Shown: positions 10,913 to 21,558 of the stretch, one piece after another
Layout: every line of letters begins with the position of its first letter
How positions within the stretch are numbered: position 1 is the first letter of the stretch
Source of the DNA: Motacilla alba alba
Lineage: Eukaryota; Chordata; Aves; Passeriformes; Motacillidae
DNA length: 64,000 nt
NCBI RefSeq assembly: GCF_015832195.1
Contig: NW_024037374.1
Span: 1,984,001-2,048,000 of the forward strand
Direction of reading: 5' to 3'
Notes under the pieces: model-generated
Databases searched by the model: none
Seen by the model: the letters and a program-made list of their open reading frames with translations, nothing else
What the model was told of the DNA's origin: nothing
Translations under genes and position numbers: made by a program

Positions 10913-12420
10913 AGTCATCTTTGATACTTCTTGTTGGTTGGATTGTGGGTCATTTCCCTTTGTTTTACTTTTTTCATATTGTTCACTAAGCCATTCCTTG
11001 TGCCATTTCTCATTTTGTTTCTCTCCACCTTCCCTGTGGCCACAGACTGTGTCAGTGAGGGCCTGCGCTCTCAGTGGCTTTAAAGGAACAAAAGGATCTC
11101 CCAGCAGAGTTTTCTGCAGAGATGCCCTTTTGTTGCCTTCTCTGGAGCTGCAGCAGCAATGTCTGTGTGCAGAGCTGGGGGCAGATCAGTGCTGGCCCAG
11201 CAGCAGCAGCACTTGGTGTTGCCAGCTCTGCTGCCGTGGCCCTGCCCCGCTGCCCTGGTGGCCCTGGTGTTGCTGTAGGGCCTGAGTGCTCTCGGGGCCC
11301 GGCACAGTGCTGGGGGTGGCAGTGCCGGGTCTGCAGCAGGGACAGGCCATGGGCACTGCTGGGGCAGCGCTGACGCCTCAGGCCAGGGCCTGGGGGCTCC
11401 AGCCTCCTTGCCCAGGCTCTCTCAAGAACACACCCAGGCCAATGCTCAGCACAGAAAACCCCCGTGAGCAGCCCCAGGGTGGCCGTGGGCAGGCTGGGGG
11501 CAAACAGCATGGCTGGTGCTCTGCAAGGGCCCTGGGGGAGATGGGAAGGAGCAGCAGAGCAGGGGCTGATCCATCCCCAGTGCGCTGGACAGCCCAGGGC
11601 AGCGTCCCAGAGCGTCCTCATGGAGCTGCCAACACCATCCCCCCTCTGCAGCCCTGGCCTCTCCCCCAGCTCACACAGGTGCTGCATCCTTGCAGGCACA
11701 GACACGGCAGCACTGGCTCAGGAGCCCCTGTTTGCATTGCACAGAGCAGGCGGGAGCACCCCCATGCTGTTGCTGTGGGGACATGAACCTGAGGGAGCAC
11801 AAATGCCATCAGCCCCTGGGGCCAGCAAGGGCTGGGGGACACCAGGGAAAGCACTCAGCTTTGTCCTGGCCTCTGCAGTCAGCCAGAAAGTTTGTTCCCA
11901 TCAGCTGGCAGTTTCCTGTGCCACTGCAGATGCTGTTGCTCAGAGCCAGGGCTGCCTGGCAGCCACCCCCAAACTGCCCTGAGCATTTCCTTGGCTTCAC
12001 CTTTGCTTCCTTTCCTCTTCCCTTGCACAGATTTTTTGCTCTTGCCCAGCCCTGTTCCCTCCCCTGCAATCAGCCCATCCCTGTTTGCCCTTTCCTCTCT
12101 GGCCCCACTCCCCATTGCAGTTCCTGACTTGGCACCATGGGAACGGCCCTTGGGGAGCAGGATCATCCTCCAAGTGCTGCAGCAATTGTCTGCAGGCTCC
12201 TGCAGTGCCTCCTGCTGCTCCCTTGCCAGAGGCAGCCCAGGCCAGGGGGGCCCATCTGGGCTGCTGTGTCTGCCTGTGGGGCTCCCTGTTCTGGGCCATG
12301 AGGAGGAGCTGCAGAGGCTCTGCGGGACTGACAGGATGGGCTTTGGGCCTGGGAGGAGAAGCTGAGGCACCTGGGCTGCTGGAGCTTCTGAACAGGAGGC
12401 CCAGGGCTCATCCTGCAAGT
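10913..12420. other. GC-rich non-coding tail of arm A
   Basis: Downstream flank of the receptor, mirrored at 32500-31265. It is rich in CAGC/CTGC words and full of long open frames on both strands (up to 217 codons), which is expected of GC-rich DNA. The frames are not kept in arm R. No RNA gene, CpG-rich promoter or known exon recognised. Confidence 0.55.
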
Positions 12421-13045
12421 GCTCCAAGGGTGGTATGAGAGAATCCCAGAATCAGCTAGGCTGCAAAAGTCCTTGGAGATCATCAAGTCCAATCTGTTCC
12501 CTGACACTGCCTTGCCTCTGCTCTGTCTCCTCTTCTCCAGGATAAACAACCCCAGATCCCTCAGCCACTCCTCACAGGACTTGTGTCCCAGACCCCTCCC
12601 CAGCCTTGCTGCCCTTCTCTGGACACGCTCCAGCCCCTCCATGTTATTCCCAAACTGGGGGGCCCCGAACTGGACACAGCACTCAAGGTGCTGCCCAGCA
12701 AGTGCTGAACACAGGGGAAGCATCACTGCCCTGCTCTGCTGGCCACACCATTCCTGATCCAGGCCAGCAGCCATTGGCCTTCTTGGCCACCTGGGCACAC
12801 TGCTGCCTCATGTCCAGCCTGCTGTCCAGCAGTCCCTGCAGTTCCCTTTCTGCCTGGCTGCTCTCCAGCCACTCTGTCCCCAGCCTTTAGTTCTGCAGGG
12901 GTTGTTGTGGCCAAAGTGCAGGACCTGGCACTTGGACTTGTTAAACCTCACCTTGTTGGATTTGGTCCCTGGATCCAGCCTGTCCAGGGCCCCGTGCAGA
13001 GCCCTCCTACCCTCCCGCAGATCAACACTCCCAGCCAACTTGGTG
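12421..13045 (-). mobile_element. CR1 LINE 3' end, arm A
   Basis: Reverse-strand 3' end of a chicken-repeat-1 LINE. On the minus strand it encodes part of the reverse transcriptase C-terminus ([17 protein letters not shown] near 12960-12910, typical of CR1) and then the 3' tail with the 'TTGGACTTGATGATCTCCAAGG' type consensus (about 12500-12460). It is 5'-truncated at 13045 where the 37-bp minisatellite begins. Its mirror copy in arm R (30657-31262) continues further into the element. Confidence 0.85.
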
Positions 13046-13400
13046 TCACCAGGGTTCCATGAGGCCCCAGAGTGTCCCAATGCTCTCCATGATTCCATGA
13101 GGCCTCCCAGTGTCACAATGTCCCTTTGGTTCCATGGGACTCCTTCATGTCACAATGTCCCTTGGATCCATGGGGCCCTGCAGTGTCACAATGGCCCCAT
13201 CGTGACACCAGGTCCTGCTCTGTCACAATGCTCTGCATGGTTCCACAAGGCCCTGCAGGGTCACAGTGGCCTCTTGGCTCCATGAGGCCTCCGAGTGCCA
13301 CCATGAATTCCTTGGTGCTGCAGTGTCACCATGGAGCCCTGGTGACACAAGATCCTGCAGTGTCACCAGGGACCCTTGGTTCCATGGGGCACCACAGTTG
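13046..13400 (+). repeat. 37-bp minisatellite array 1
   Basis: About nine degenerate units of a 37-base repeat with core CACAGTGTCACAATGG and a second core TGGTTCCATGGGGCCC. Starts abruptly at the truncated end of the CR1. The related arrays are at 14664-15790, 19561-19905 (inverted) and 36351-36711. Peptides with repeated S-V-T-M in several frames are a by-product of the repeat. Confidence 0.85.
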
Positions 13401-14285
13401 CTGAGGATGTCAGCAGCCCCCACTGAGGCCATCCCTGGCCAGAGCCCGTGGGGGAATGGGCAGACAAGGAGAGCGTCCCTGGGGCTGGGCCAGCACAACT
13501 CAGAGGCACCAGCGGCTCCAGCTGGGAAATGGAGTGTGGAATGGGGCTGGGAGAGCCCTGCCTGGGCTGTGCCAAGCAGGACAGACAAGCCCTGACTCCC
13601 ATCCACTAAAAAACTCTCTCAAGGAGACATTTAAAAGCAATTACAGTTATTTGTGTACTCTGTACCAACAAGAGATTCTCCGGAGCTCAAAACAACAAAA
13701 CAGCCTTTACTGGGAACTTTAGAAAATCAGAAAAACTTTGGCGAAATGTTTAATATGGCACTGAATCAACAAAAAACACTTCTCAAAGCATTAACTTGGC
13801 TCATTGAACTTCACTCTAAGCCTGTTCAATTTAATCACAATTCACAAGAGGACAAAAATGGAAGAAGTACACACAGAGTGCGAGAAAGAAAAAAAGATTC
13901 AGAGAAGCACATACACAGCTACCAACTCCTGGAGTCCAGCGGTGTTCAGATGGAAATTCCTAGAGGAGGTAGGGTCAAGATGTGTGCTTGCCTTGTGCTC
14001 AGCCTTCAATACCCCTTGGTCTTGCTGGGCCCTTCCCCCAGGTGGGGCTTGGGCTCATTTGGTCCCTCAGGAGCTGGGCTGGGGGCTGCAGAGGTGGCTG
14101 TGGGGCATTGCCTGTGCTGTGCCAGGGACTGGCAGCCACTGCTGGGCTGGGATAGAGGCTCTGGGGGGATTGGGCTTCCAGGGCAGGGCAGTGCTGGGCT
14201 TGCAGGGAAGGGCAAGGCTAGACCTGCCCCTTCCTCCCCCACACACAAAATGTTTCAAGCCAGCAATCTCCTCCAATCTGTCTCA
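13401..14285 (+). repeat. Left arm of nested inverted repeat, outer blocks
   Basis: Two blocks, 13401-13650 (GC-rich) and 13650-14040 (A-rich start, then a stretch with GAACACCACTGGA-like words), plus a GC-rich block to 14285. Their reverse complements are at 24701-24312 and 22805-22490, and the end block at 20511-20570. The A-rich block ends near a phrase (CCCCTTGGTCTTGCTGGG) found in both copies. ORFs here are not conserved. No gene recognised; probably an old LTR or other dispersed element. Confidence 0.65.
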
Positions 14286-14660
14286 ATAGGGAATGTTTGA
14301 GGTGAAATCCCAGTTTTGGCCATGGGCACCTGGAGAAGAAAGACAGCTCTTTCCCATAGGAAGAAGAGCCGAGAACCCCTGTGTTTGGAAGGTAGGTAAG
14401 AGTCTCACTAGACCAAGGCCAGCCAGACTTGTCAGTAATGGCAGATTTTGCCTGGGAGCAATCTTTGGATATTGGGAATTTGGAGATGAAATCCCTATTC
14501 TGGTCATGGCTACTTGGAGGAGAAGCACAGATCTTTTCCATAGGAAGGAAAGCATGGAGTCCCATTGTTTCAGCAGCAGATGAGAAGTGACCCTCAACAT
14601 GCCAAGGTCAGCCTGACCAGTCAGGTGGCTTCTGGGAAGCCAAACCAGCCAGAGCTGTTT
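14286..14660 (+). repeat. ~187-bp repeat, plus orientation, two units
   Basis: Two tandem units marked by CCATGGGCACCTGGA at about 14318 and its variant at about 14505 (spacing ~185), each followed by a 'TTCCCATAGGAAG' word and, between units, 'GGGAGCAATCTTTGGAT'. The same unit recurs at 18960-19215 (+), 19925-20510 (-) and 51367-51546 (+). Non-coding. Confidence 0.75.
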
Positions 14661-14663
14661 TGT

Positions 14664-15790
14664 GTTCCCTTGGTTTTATGGGGCCCTGAAGTGTCACAAT
14701 GGTGCCTTGGTTCTATGGGGTCCCACAGTGTCACAATGGCTCCTTGATTACAAGAAGACCTGCAGTGTCACAATGGATCCTTGATTCATTGGGGCCCCAC
14801 AGTGTCACAGTGGCCCCTAGTTTCCAGAAGGCCTTGCAGTGTCCCAATGGTCCCACTGATTCCATGAGGCCTTGCAGCGTCACAATGGTCTCTGTGGCTC
14901 CACAGGCCCCACAATGTCATGTGACTCCTCTGTTTCATAGGGTACGCTATGTCACAATGGACCTTTGGACCCCGGGGGTTTGCAGCGTCACAATGGTCTC
15001 CTTTGGCTCCACAGTGTCACAATGGACAGTTGATGACAGGGGGCCCCTCTGTCATGGAGCTTTGATTCCATGCAGCCCTGCAGTGTCACAATGGTCTCCT
15101 TTGGTTGCCCAGTGTCACAGTGGTCCGCTGATGACACGAGGCCCTGCAGTGTCACAATGGACCTTTGGTTCCATGCAGCCCTGCAGTGTCACAAAGGCCT
15201 CTTGGTTTCACCAGGCCCCACAGTATCACAATGGTTCCTCTTGGTCATGTGGGGACCCCCAGGGTCACAATGGTCTCACTGGTTCCATGAGGCCTCACAG
15301 TGTCACAATGCTTTAGTTATTCCAGGAATCTTCAGAGCATCACAATGGTCTCCATGATTCCATGAGTCCCCTCAGTGTCACAATGGTCTCCTTGGTGCCA
15401 TGGTGCCCCACAGTGTCACAGTGGCCCGTTGGTTCCATGAGGCTGTGAAGTGTCCTAATGATCTCTCCATGGTTCCATGAGGCCTTGCAATGTCACAATG
15501 GACCTTTGGCACCATTGTGAGACCATGGGGTCCCAAAGTGTCACAATGGCCTCTTGTTTCCATGGCACCCCTAAGTGCCATAATGGTCTCCACAGTTCCA
15601 TGAGGCCCTGTAGTGTTACAATGGACCCTTGGTTTGATGGGGCCTCTCAGTGTCACAAAGATCCCTATAGTCCATGGAGCCACCCAGTGTCACAATGGTC
15701 CCTTGGTCTCACAAGGCCCCACAGTGTCACAATGTTCCCTTGGTCTCACAGGGCCCCACAGTGTCACAATGCTCCCTTGGTTCCATGGGC
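14664..15790 (+). repeat. 37-bp minisatellite array 2, largest array
   Basis: Roughly 30 units of the 37-base repeat. Exact 37-base spacing can be counted between successive AGTGTCACAA cores at 14690-14810. Units vary by substitutions and some lengths change (shortened units near 14960 and 15010). The 205- and 161-codon frames across it (14699-15316, 15477-15962) are repeat artefacts: three units make 111 bases, so a frame can stay open for long distances. Confidence 0.9.
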
Positions 15791-16435
15791 CCTGTGCTGC
15801 TGCATTCCCCCCTCCCCTTCTCAGGCCACCCTGCCAGCTGAGAAATGCTCCTTGGGCCTCGGCCTTGGCCAGCAGCCCCTGGGCTCAGCTCCTCTGGAGC
15901 TCATCACAAACACTGGCTGCCCCAGGCACTGCTGCTGCCCAAGGAGCTCCTGGTTTCTTTAGGAGCAGCCCTGGAACTGCTTTTGTTCCCTCAGTGCCAC
16001 AACATCCCTGTTCTCACCCTGCCAACGAAAGCTGCTGATGCCAAGTGCGGCCACGATGAACCATTGCTGGGACTGAAGCCCCTCTCTTGGGGCCCTACAA
16101 ACAGCACTCCAAAAGGAGCCCCTTGGAGCTCTCCTGGGCCAGCGACTCCCTCTGAGTGGGGCCTCTCCCAGCCGGGAACTCTCCCGTTTGCTGCACTCAG
16201 GGATCCCCGAACAGTGACAGAGCCTGGGCCGATCCCCCCACTCCTCCAGGCTCAACCCTTCACCCACTGGGGAGATGCTAAAGCATCCACAGGGAGCATT
16301 TCCTGCCCTCAGGGGAATTTCTCACAGGCCCCTTGCACTGACTCTTGGTGTCTGTGTGCACACAGGAGTGCCTGTGCTGGGGAAATGGGGCAGAAATGCT
16401 GCTCTCTGAGGGGCCTGAGTGCCTTTGATAGCTGA
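15791..16435 (+). repeat. Left arm of nested inverted repeat, inner block
   Basis: The first ~340 bases (GCTGCATTCCCCCCTCCCC onward to about 16130) recur in reverse complement at 19560-19216, again directly next to a 37-bp array. The remainder (16131-16435) has no partner that I can see. No gene recognised. Confidence 0.7.
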
Positions 16436-16735
16436 GTTGTAGGTAAGGCTTGTAGGTAAGGTTACATCATGAGGAATAAGTTAAGTTAAATGGTGTTCAG
16501 TGCTTTTCTTTTGTTAAGTTTAGTTTAATAAGATAGAAGCTAAGTTGAATATTGTTTAGTGTTATTACACTATTAAATCATTAGGTCATAAGTTGTAAGT
16601 TATGTTAAATATTGTTAAGTGCTGTTCTTTTGCTAAACTGAGATGTTTAAGTTAGAAGTTAAGGTCAAAGTATAATTTAAGTCCTCTTAAGTTGGAGTTC
16701 TCCTAAGTTTTAGGCCATATTCTTTTCTTCTTGCC
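16436..16735. repeat. AT-rich island with TAAGTTA words
   Basis: About 300 bases, sharply AT-rich against GC-rich neighbours, made of imperfect repeats of words such as AAGTTAAATATTGTTAAGTGCTGTTCTTTTG (seen in variants near 16480, 16540 and 16600). No open frame, no LTR ends recognised. Could be a decayed LTR fragment. Confidence 0.4.
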
Positions 16736-17240
16736 CTCAGTGTCCTTGTGTCACACACACAAACACAGGGACAATTCTCAGTTCATTTTGGATTTTGTTG
16801 CCTGGATTTTGTTTGGTTTTGTTGTTGCTTTGTTTCCTTGCTTTGCCTGAAGTGTGCAGTCAGGAGCAGAGTGGCTCTTGACAAGAAACTTGGTGGTGCT
16901 GTTGCTGAATATTAAATCTGGTTTTTGCTGATCCCTTGCTGGGGATTTTTTCAGCACTCTCAAGCCCTGGTTTGTAACAGGGTGAAGGAGCCCTGGCCCA
17001 GGCTCTGGCCCTGAGGGACTCGGGGAGGCTTCTGGGGGGTCCCTGTCCCCCTGTCCCACCCCCATGGCCCCAACCTCCCATCCCTGTTTCAGGCTCTGGG
17101 GTCAATGTCATGGAACATCCTCTGGGGGAGGCTGCGGCACCATGGGTGGGGGGACCCAGGGAGATGTGGGACCCTGCTGTGCACGAGCAGCATTGGACTT
17201 CTCTGGGGGGAACTGTGAGGGGGGCCAGGGTGGAGTGACC
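16736..17240. other. GC-rich non-coding block preceding a TGATGTCACA array
   Basis: Holds no gene that I can support. The last ~200 bases (ATGGAACATCC ... AACTGTGAGG ... CAGTGACCTCAC) reappear at about 28690-28840, again directly before a TGATGTCACA array, so block plus array was copied as a unit. Confidence 0.5.
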
Positions 17241-17665
17241 TGCCCAGTGACCTCACACAGCCCCTGTGATGTTACACACCTTTCTTATGATGTCAGACAC
17301 CCCCTGTGATGTCATACATCCTCCTGTGATGTCACACAGAGCCCCCTATGATGTCAAACAGCCCAAGTGATGTCACAGAGCCAACTCTGAGATGTCACCG
17401 GATGATGTGATACAGCTGCTCTGTGAAGTCACAGAAGACTCTGTGATGTCACAAAGTCAGCCTATGATGTCACTGTCTGTTCTTTGATGTCACAGCCTGC
17501 TCTATGATGTTACACAGTCACCCAGTGATGTCACAACTTACTCTCTGATGCCACAGAGCCACCCTCTACGATGGCAGTGTCTTCTTTATTGCCTCACACT
17601 CTACTCTCTGACATCACAGCCAGCTCTGTGATATCACAACCCCCTCAGTGATGTCACAAATCCCT
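17241..17665 (+). repeat. TGATGTCACA minisatellite array, plus orientation
   Basis: About 15-18 units, roughly 25-30 bases each, around the core TGATGTCACA separated by CT-rich spacers such as GAGCCCCCTA. The core resembles a CRE/ATF half-site variant (TGACGTCA consensus) but occurs here as a tandem array. Related arrays: 21559-22085 (reverse orientation) and 28841-29045. Confidence 0.85.
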
Positions 17666-17689
17666 CAAGAACTCAGTTACATTGAAACA

Positions 17690-18360
17690 CTGAAGTTTCT
17701 TGTACTATGAAGAGATCCCTGCCAGGGACAGGATTGAGAAAGTGTCCCCAGGCTCCAGCCAGAGCAGAGCACTGGAGGCAGTGATGACAGCTGGGGACAA
17801 GCAAGGCAAAGGTGTCCCTGGTGCTGAGCAAAGCTGGATGTGTTTCAGGAATGCAAAGGGCCAAGGCCTGAGCCCCAGCCCCTGGCAAGGCAGATCCTGT
17901 CCCTCCCTCCTTGCTCAGGGCTCTTCCCAGCATGGGCACTGGCATGTGGGGATGTGCAATGCCAAGGGCAGGAGCATGGGGCGGCCCCTGCCAGGCTGCT
18001 GAGCAGGGACAAGGAGGCAATGAGGCCCCAGGGCTGCAAGGGTCACTTGTCCCCTCGTGGCCTCAGGCCCAGGGCCAGCAGCCATGGCCCAAGCGCTGCC
18101 CAAGTTGGCTCTGTCAGAGCCTTGCAGCTGCTGCCCATCCCTGTGCCCTGTGCAGCCCAGGCTGTCCCACGGTGTCCCTGCCCTGCGCCTCTGTCCCTGC
18201 AGGCTGTCGTCATGCCCCGGCTGCCCCACCTGGCTGGCCCCTTCCTTTGCTGACAGCTCTGCCTCCTGCCTGCCTCTGCCTGCCCACACAAAGCCTTGGG
18301 CTGCTCCAGGCTCCTCTTGGGGGATGCGTTGCACCACAACCCTGCCCTAGGAGGGAAATT
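17690..18360 (-). repeat. Diverged copy of receptor 5' flank
   Basis: The stretch 17710-18050 matches, with many differences, the block at 34785-35040 in arm R (GAGAAAGTGTCCCCAGGC ... GCAGTGATGACAG ... GGGGACAA), in the same orientation. It suggests a fourth, older copy of the receptor-flanking sequence, but no receptor coding sequence follows. Long frames on both strands are GC-driven. Confidence 0.5.
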
Positions 18361-18481
18361 CCTTTCTCCTGGTATCCAGTCTGGACCTCTCCATCTGTCC
18401 TTTGCATTAATCTTTTCTTTCTCCAGCTGTTCTCTACCATGTCAAATGGATCCACCATCTCTAAAACCACCCTTCTGTCAC

Positions 18482-18897
18482 TGTCACATCTTCTGAAAAA
18501 TCCCTTCGACAGGATTTCTTCCTCTGGGAAGCTGAGAAGCCTCAGAGAAAGAATGAAAACAATAATTTTCTGATTTGCTCCTCCTGTGTTTTGCTGCTTT
18601 GGAATGTGGTCTGGAGATTGTTTACCAACTGGTCATTGTTTGATTGGCTTCATGTTAATTGTTTTTACTTAACGACCGTTCAGCCTCCAGCTGTGTTGGG
18701 ACTCTGAAGAGTCAGCAGTTTTTCATTATCATTCTTGTTAAGTCTTCTGTCTGTATCCTTTCTCTATTCTTTAGTATAGTTTTAGTATAGCATTCTGTAA
18801 TATAATATAATATCATAAAATACTAAATTAGTCTTTTAAGAACATGAAGTCAGATTCTCAATTCCTTCCAACGTCACGGGCATTCTCAAACACTATA
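18482..18897 (+). repeat. Solo LTR
   Basis: About 416 bases starting TGTCACATCTTCTGAAAAATC and ending near CAAACACTATA. It has a GATTGG/CCAAT-like promoter word region (near 18635-18660), a 'TAGTATAGTTTTAGTATAG' stretch and repeated TATAATATAATATC words typical of a common songbird ERV LTR that I recognise by appearance only. No internal viral sequence on either side, so it is a solo LTR. End positions are approximate. Confidence 0.6.
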
Positions 18898-18959
18898 CCC
18901 TTCAATCCCTCCCAGGGCTCTCCTCTTCTGTCCTCAGTCTCCACCCCACTGAGCACAGT

Positions 18960-19215
18960 GCTCCTTTGTCCCTATGGAGTGGTCAAGTGCTTGAGGCCAT
19001 GGGCACCTGGACAAGGGGGACAGTTCTTTTCTATTGCCAGGAAACAACAGAACCTCTGGGTTTTGAAGGCACATGAGAAGCTGTCACCAGAGGCCAAAGA
19101 AAGCTAGACCTGTCTGTCCTTGCAGCTTTTGTCAGAAAGCAGCCTTTGGATAGATGGGGAGTTTTGGGGGTGGAATTCCATTTCAGCCATGGGTTCCTGG
19201 ACTGGAATGACAGTT
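18960..19215 (+). repeat. ~187-bp repeat, plus orientation
   Basis: Two markers, GGCCATGGGCACCTGGA (~18996) and CAGCCATGGGTTCCTGGA (~19183), spaced 187. The unit directly abuts the inverted inner block at 19216. Confidence 0.7.
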
Positions 19216-19560
19216 CTTCTCCACAAGGGGCTCCTTTTGGAGCGCTGTTTGTAGGGCCCCAAGAGAGGGGCTTCAGTCCCAGCAATGGTTCATCCTAGCT
19301 GCACTCGGCATCAACAGCTTTCTTTGGCAGTGTGAGAACAGGGATGTTGTGCCATTGAGGGAACAAAAGCAGTTCCAGGGCTGCTCCTAAAGAAACCAGG
19401 ATCTCCTTGGGCAGCAGCAGTGCCTGGGGCAGCCAGTGTTTGTGATGAGCTCCAGAGGAGCTGAGCCCAGGGGCTGCTGGCCAAGGCTGAGGCCCAAGGA
19501 GCATTTCGCAGCTGGCAGGGCGGCCTGAGAAGGGGAGGGGGGAATGCAGCAGCACAGGGC
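19216..19560 (-). repeat. Right arm of nested inverted repeat, inner block
   Basis: Reverse complement of 15791-16130 (shared words: GGGCAGCAGCAGTGCCTGGG, GCTCCTAAAGAAACCAGGA). Lies between a 187-bp repeat and a reversed 37-bp array, mirroring the left arm. Confidence 0.75.
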
Positions 19561-19905
19561 CCATGGAACCAAGGGACCGTTGTGACACTGTGGGGCCCCG
19601 AGGAACTGTGGAGACCACTGTGACATTGCTGGGCCTCATGGAACCACAGGGAACCGTACTGATGCTGTGTGGCTCCATGGAATGTTGCGATCATTGTGAC
19701 ACTGACAGGCACCATCAAACGATGGGTCCATTGTGACACTGCAGGGCTCATGGAACAGAGGATTCACATGACATTGTGGGGCCTGGGGAACCACAGAGAC
19801 CACTGTGACACTGCAAGGCCTCATGGAATCGTTGGGACCATTGTGACACTTCAGGGCCTTCTGGAACCTAGCGGCCATTGTGACACTATGGGGTCCCATA
19901 AAGCC
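19561..19905 (-). repeat. 37-bp minisatellite array 3, inverted
   Basis: About nine units read as CCATTGTGACACTG with 'GGGCCTCATGGAACC', the reverse complement of arrays 1, 2 and 4. Part of the right arm of the nested inverted repeat and much shorter than array 2, so the arrays have changed copy number since duplication. Confidence 0.85.
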
Positions 19906-19924
19906 AAGGGGAGACAGAACAGGT

Positions 19925-20510
19925 CTGCCTTTGCCTCCCATGAACTGCCTGACTGGTCCAGCTGAGCTTGGCATGTTGAGGGTCTCTTCTCATCTGCTGC
20001 TGAAACAATGGGGCTCCATGCTTTCCTTGCTATGGGAAAGAACTGTCCTTCTTCTCCAGGCACCCATGGTCAGAATTGGGATTTCACCTCCCAATTTCCT
20101 TATTTCCAGGGATTGTTCCAAAAGGAATATTGCCAGGAGAAATCTGTCCTGCAGTGGTTTTACAAGGATCACTTTCCATCTGTCCCCAACACCCTGGGGA
20201 AGGCTCCATGCTTTCCTTCCTATGGGACAGAACAGTCCTGCTTCTCCAGGTGCCCATGGCTGAGATTGGGATTCCACCTCCAATATTCCTTAAATTGAAA
20301 TATTGCTCCCAGACAAAATCTGCCATTTCTGGCAAGTCTGGCAGGCCTTGGCCTAGTGAGGCTCTCACCTGCCTTCCAAACACTGGGGCTCCGTGCTTTT
20401 CTTCCTATGGAGAAGAACTGTCCTTCTCAGCCAGGTGCCCATGGCCACAACTGGGATTTCACCTCCAACACTGCCTATTGTGAGAGTCTGGAGGAGATTG
20501 TTGGCTGGAA
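19925..20510 (-). repeat. ~187-bp repeat, three inverted units
   Basis: CCATGG markers (reverse of the plus units) at about 20064, 20252 and 20438, spacing 186-190, each preceded by 'CTTCTCCAGG'. The longest run of this repeat in the window. Frames of 96-135 codons across it are artefacts. Confidence 0.75.
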
Positions 20511-21370
20511 ACATTTTGTGTGTGGGGGAGGAAGGGGCAGGTCCAGCCTTGCCCTGCCCTGGAACCCCAGTGTTATGTTTGCCCAATTATCCAATCACAA
20601 ATGAAAACCAAACAGAATTAATTGTAGCAGCAATTTTAATGAAGTAGTTTAGAATCTATAAAATTGAATACACTCAAAATATTGACAATATAACTTGGTT
20701 AAAATGAGGAATAATCTAGTTCTGATAATAACGCATAAGTAAGAAAATTACCGTGGGGTACGGAGTGCAAGGGCTTTGGGATCCCTGCCACCTCACGTAC
20801 AAGGTCATCAAGTTACAATTCCCCTTTTTATGCTGTGTGCCATCACCATCTCCTCCCATTTTCGATTTGTCACATTCGTATTTCCACACTCATCATCATC
20901 TTCATCACACATGCGCCACCATCCCTTGTAGGTGGTCGCACCACTCTTTGGGAGTCGTCTGAGGAAGGCTTCTCCTCTTCCTCAGGTGTCCTTTATTTCC
21001 CCTTTGGATTACACATGTGCACCAAGCTGGTATAGTATGAGCCAAAACTAACATTACATGAGCCAATACCATGTTCTAACATTAAAGCAGTAATTCTCAT
21101 CAAATTAACATGTTCCTGATTTCCACCCAAGTTTTCCCTCTCTTCTAGATAAATTTAGTAACAGTTATCTCTTACTCCCTCCTGTCCTGAACATTGGCAG
21201 GAGAAAGGGGGGGAGCGGACCCCTCCCCTCCCTTCTTCCTGGCATTTCACTTTTTAACCATTTTGTTATCACCAAATAATAATTACAGTATCAATGTTGA
21301 TTACTGTTTCAATTTTGTCAGCACGAATCACACCTATTTATCACAATTAGATATTAGGAAAACGCTTTTA
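20511..21370. other. AT-rich insertion in the right arm, LTR-like start
   Basis: 20511-20570 matches the end of the left-arm GC block (inverted). From about 20571 (TGTTATGTTTGCCC...) the sequence is AT-rich and has no partner in the left arm, so it was inserted. The TG start suggests an LTR, but I cannot find a matching end or internal viral genes. No gene seen. Confidence 0.4.
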
Positions 21371-21558
21371 CTGAAGAAGTGATAAAGTACTGGAATTGTC
21401 TGCCCTGGGAGGTGGGAGAGTCACCATCCCGGGATGTGTTTACAAAAAGACTGGATATAGTACTGAGTGCCATGGTCTAGTTGAGATGGTGTTAGGGCAT
21501 GCGTTGGACTTGATGATCTTCAAAGTCTCTTCCAGCCTTGTGATTCTGGGATTCTGTG
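21371..21558 (+). mobile_element. CR1 LINE 3' end, short
   Basis: 5'-truncated CR1 tail: 'CTGCCCTGGGAGGTGG', 'GTGTTTACAAAAAGACTGGAT', then the conserved GTTGGACTTGATGATCTTCAAAG and a terminal GATTCTGGGATTCTGTG. About 190 bases, non-coding, from a different CR1 subfamily than the arm copies. Confidence 0.88.

Larger units (their letters stand above)
6767..13045 (+). repeat. Arm A of large inverted duplication carrying an olfactory receptor
   Basis: This ~6.3 kb segment is repeated in reverse complement at 36127-30657 (arm R). Matching landmarks in order are: the GACCTGGCCAGACCTCCTT block (6835/36050), four short Leu/Ser-rich 'phantom ORF' blocks (7000-8425/35890-34320), the receptor coding region (9947/33489), the GC-rich tail (11050-12420/32375-31265) and the CR1 end (12421-13045/31262-30657). 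Between the splice-donor-like site and the receptor (8426-9922 against 34318-33490) the arms differ in length and sequence. A third partial copy is at 62036-64000. Confidence 0.85.

Noticed and set aside
13046..15790. Regular repeats as a CRISPR-like array
   Set aside because: Units are contiguous degenerate repeats without unique spacers, in a vertebrate context.
14699..15962. 205- and 161-codon frames with repeated Ser-Val-Thr-Met
   Set aside because: They translate the 37-bp minisatellite; three units are 111 bases, so frames stay open by arithmetic.
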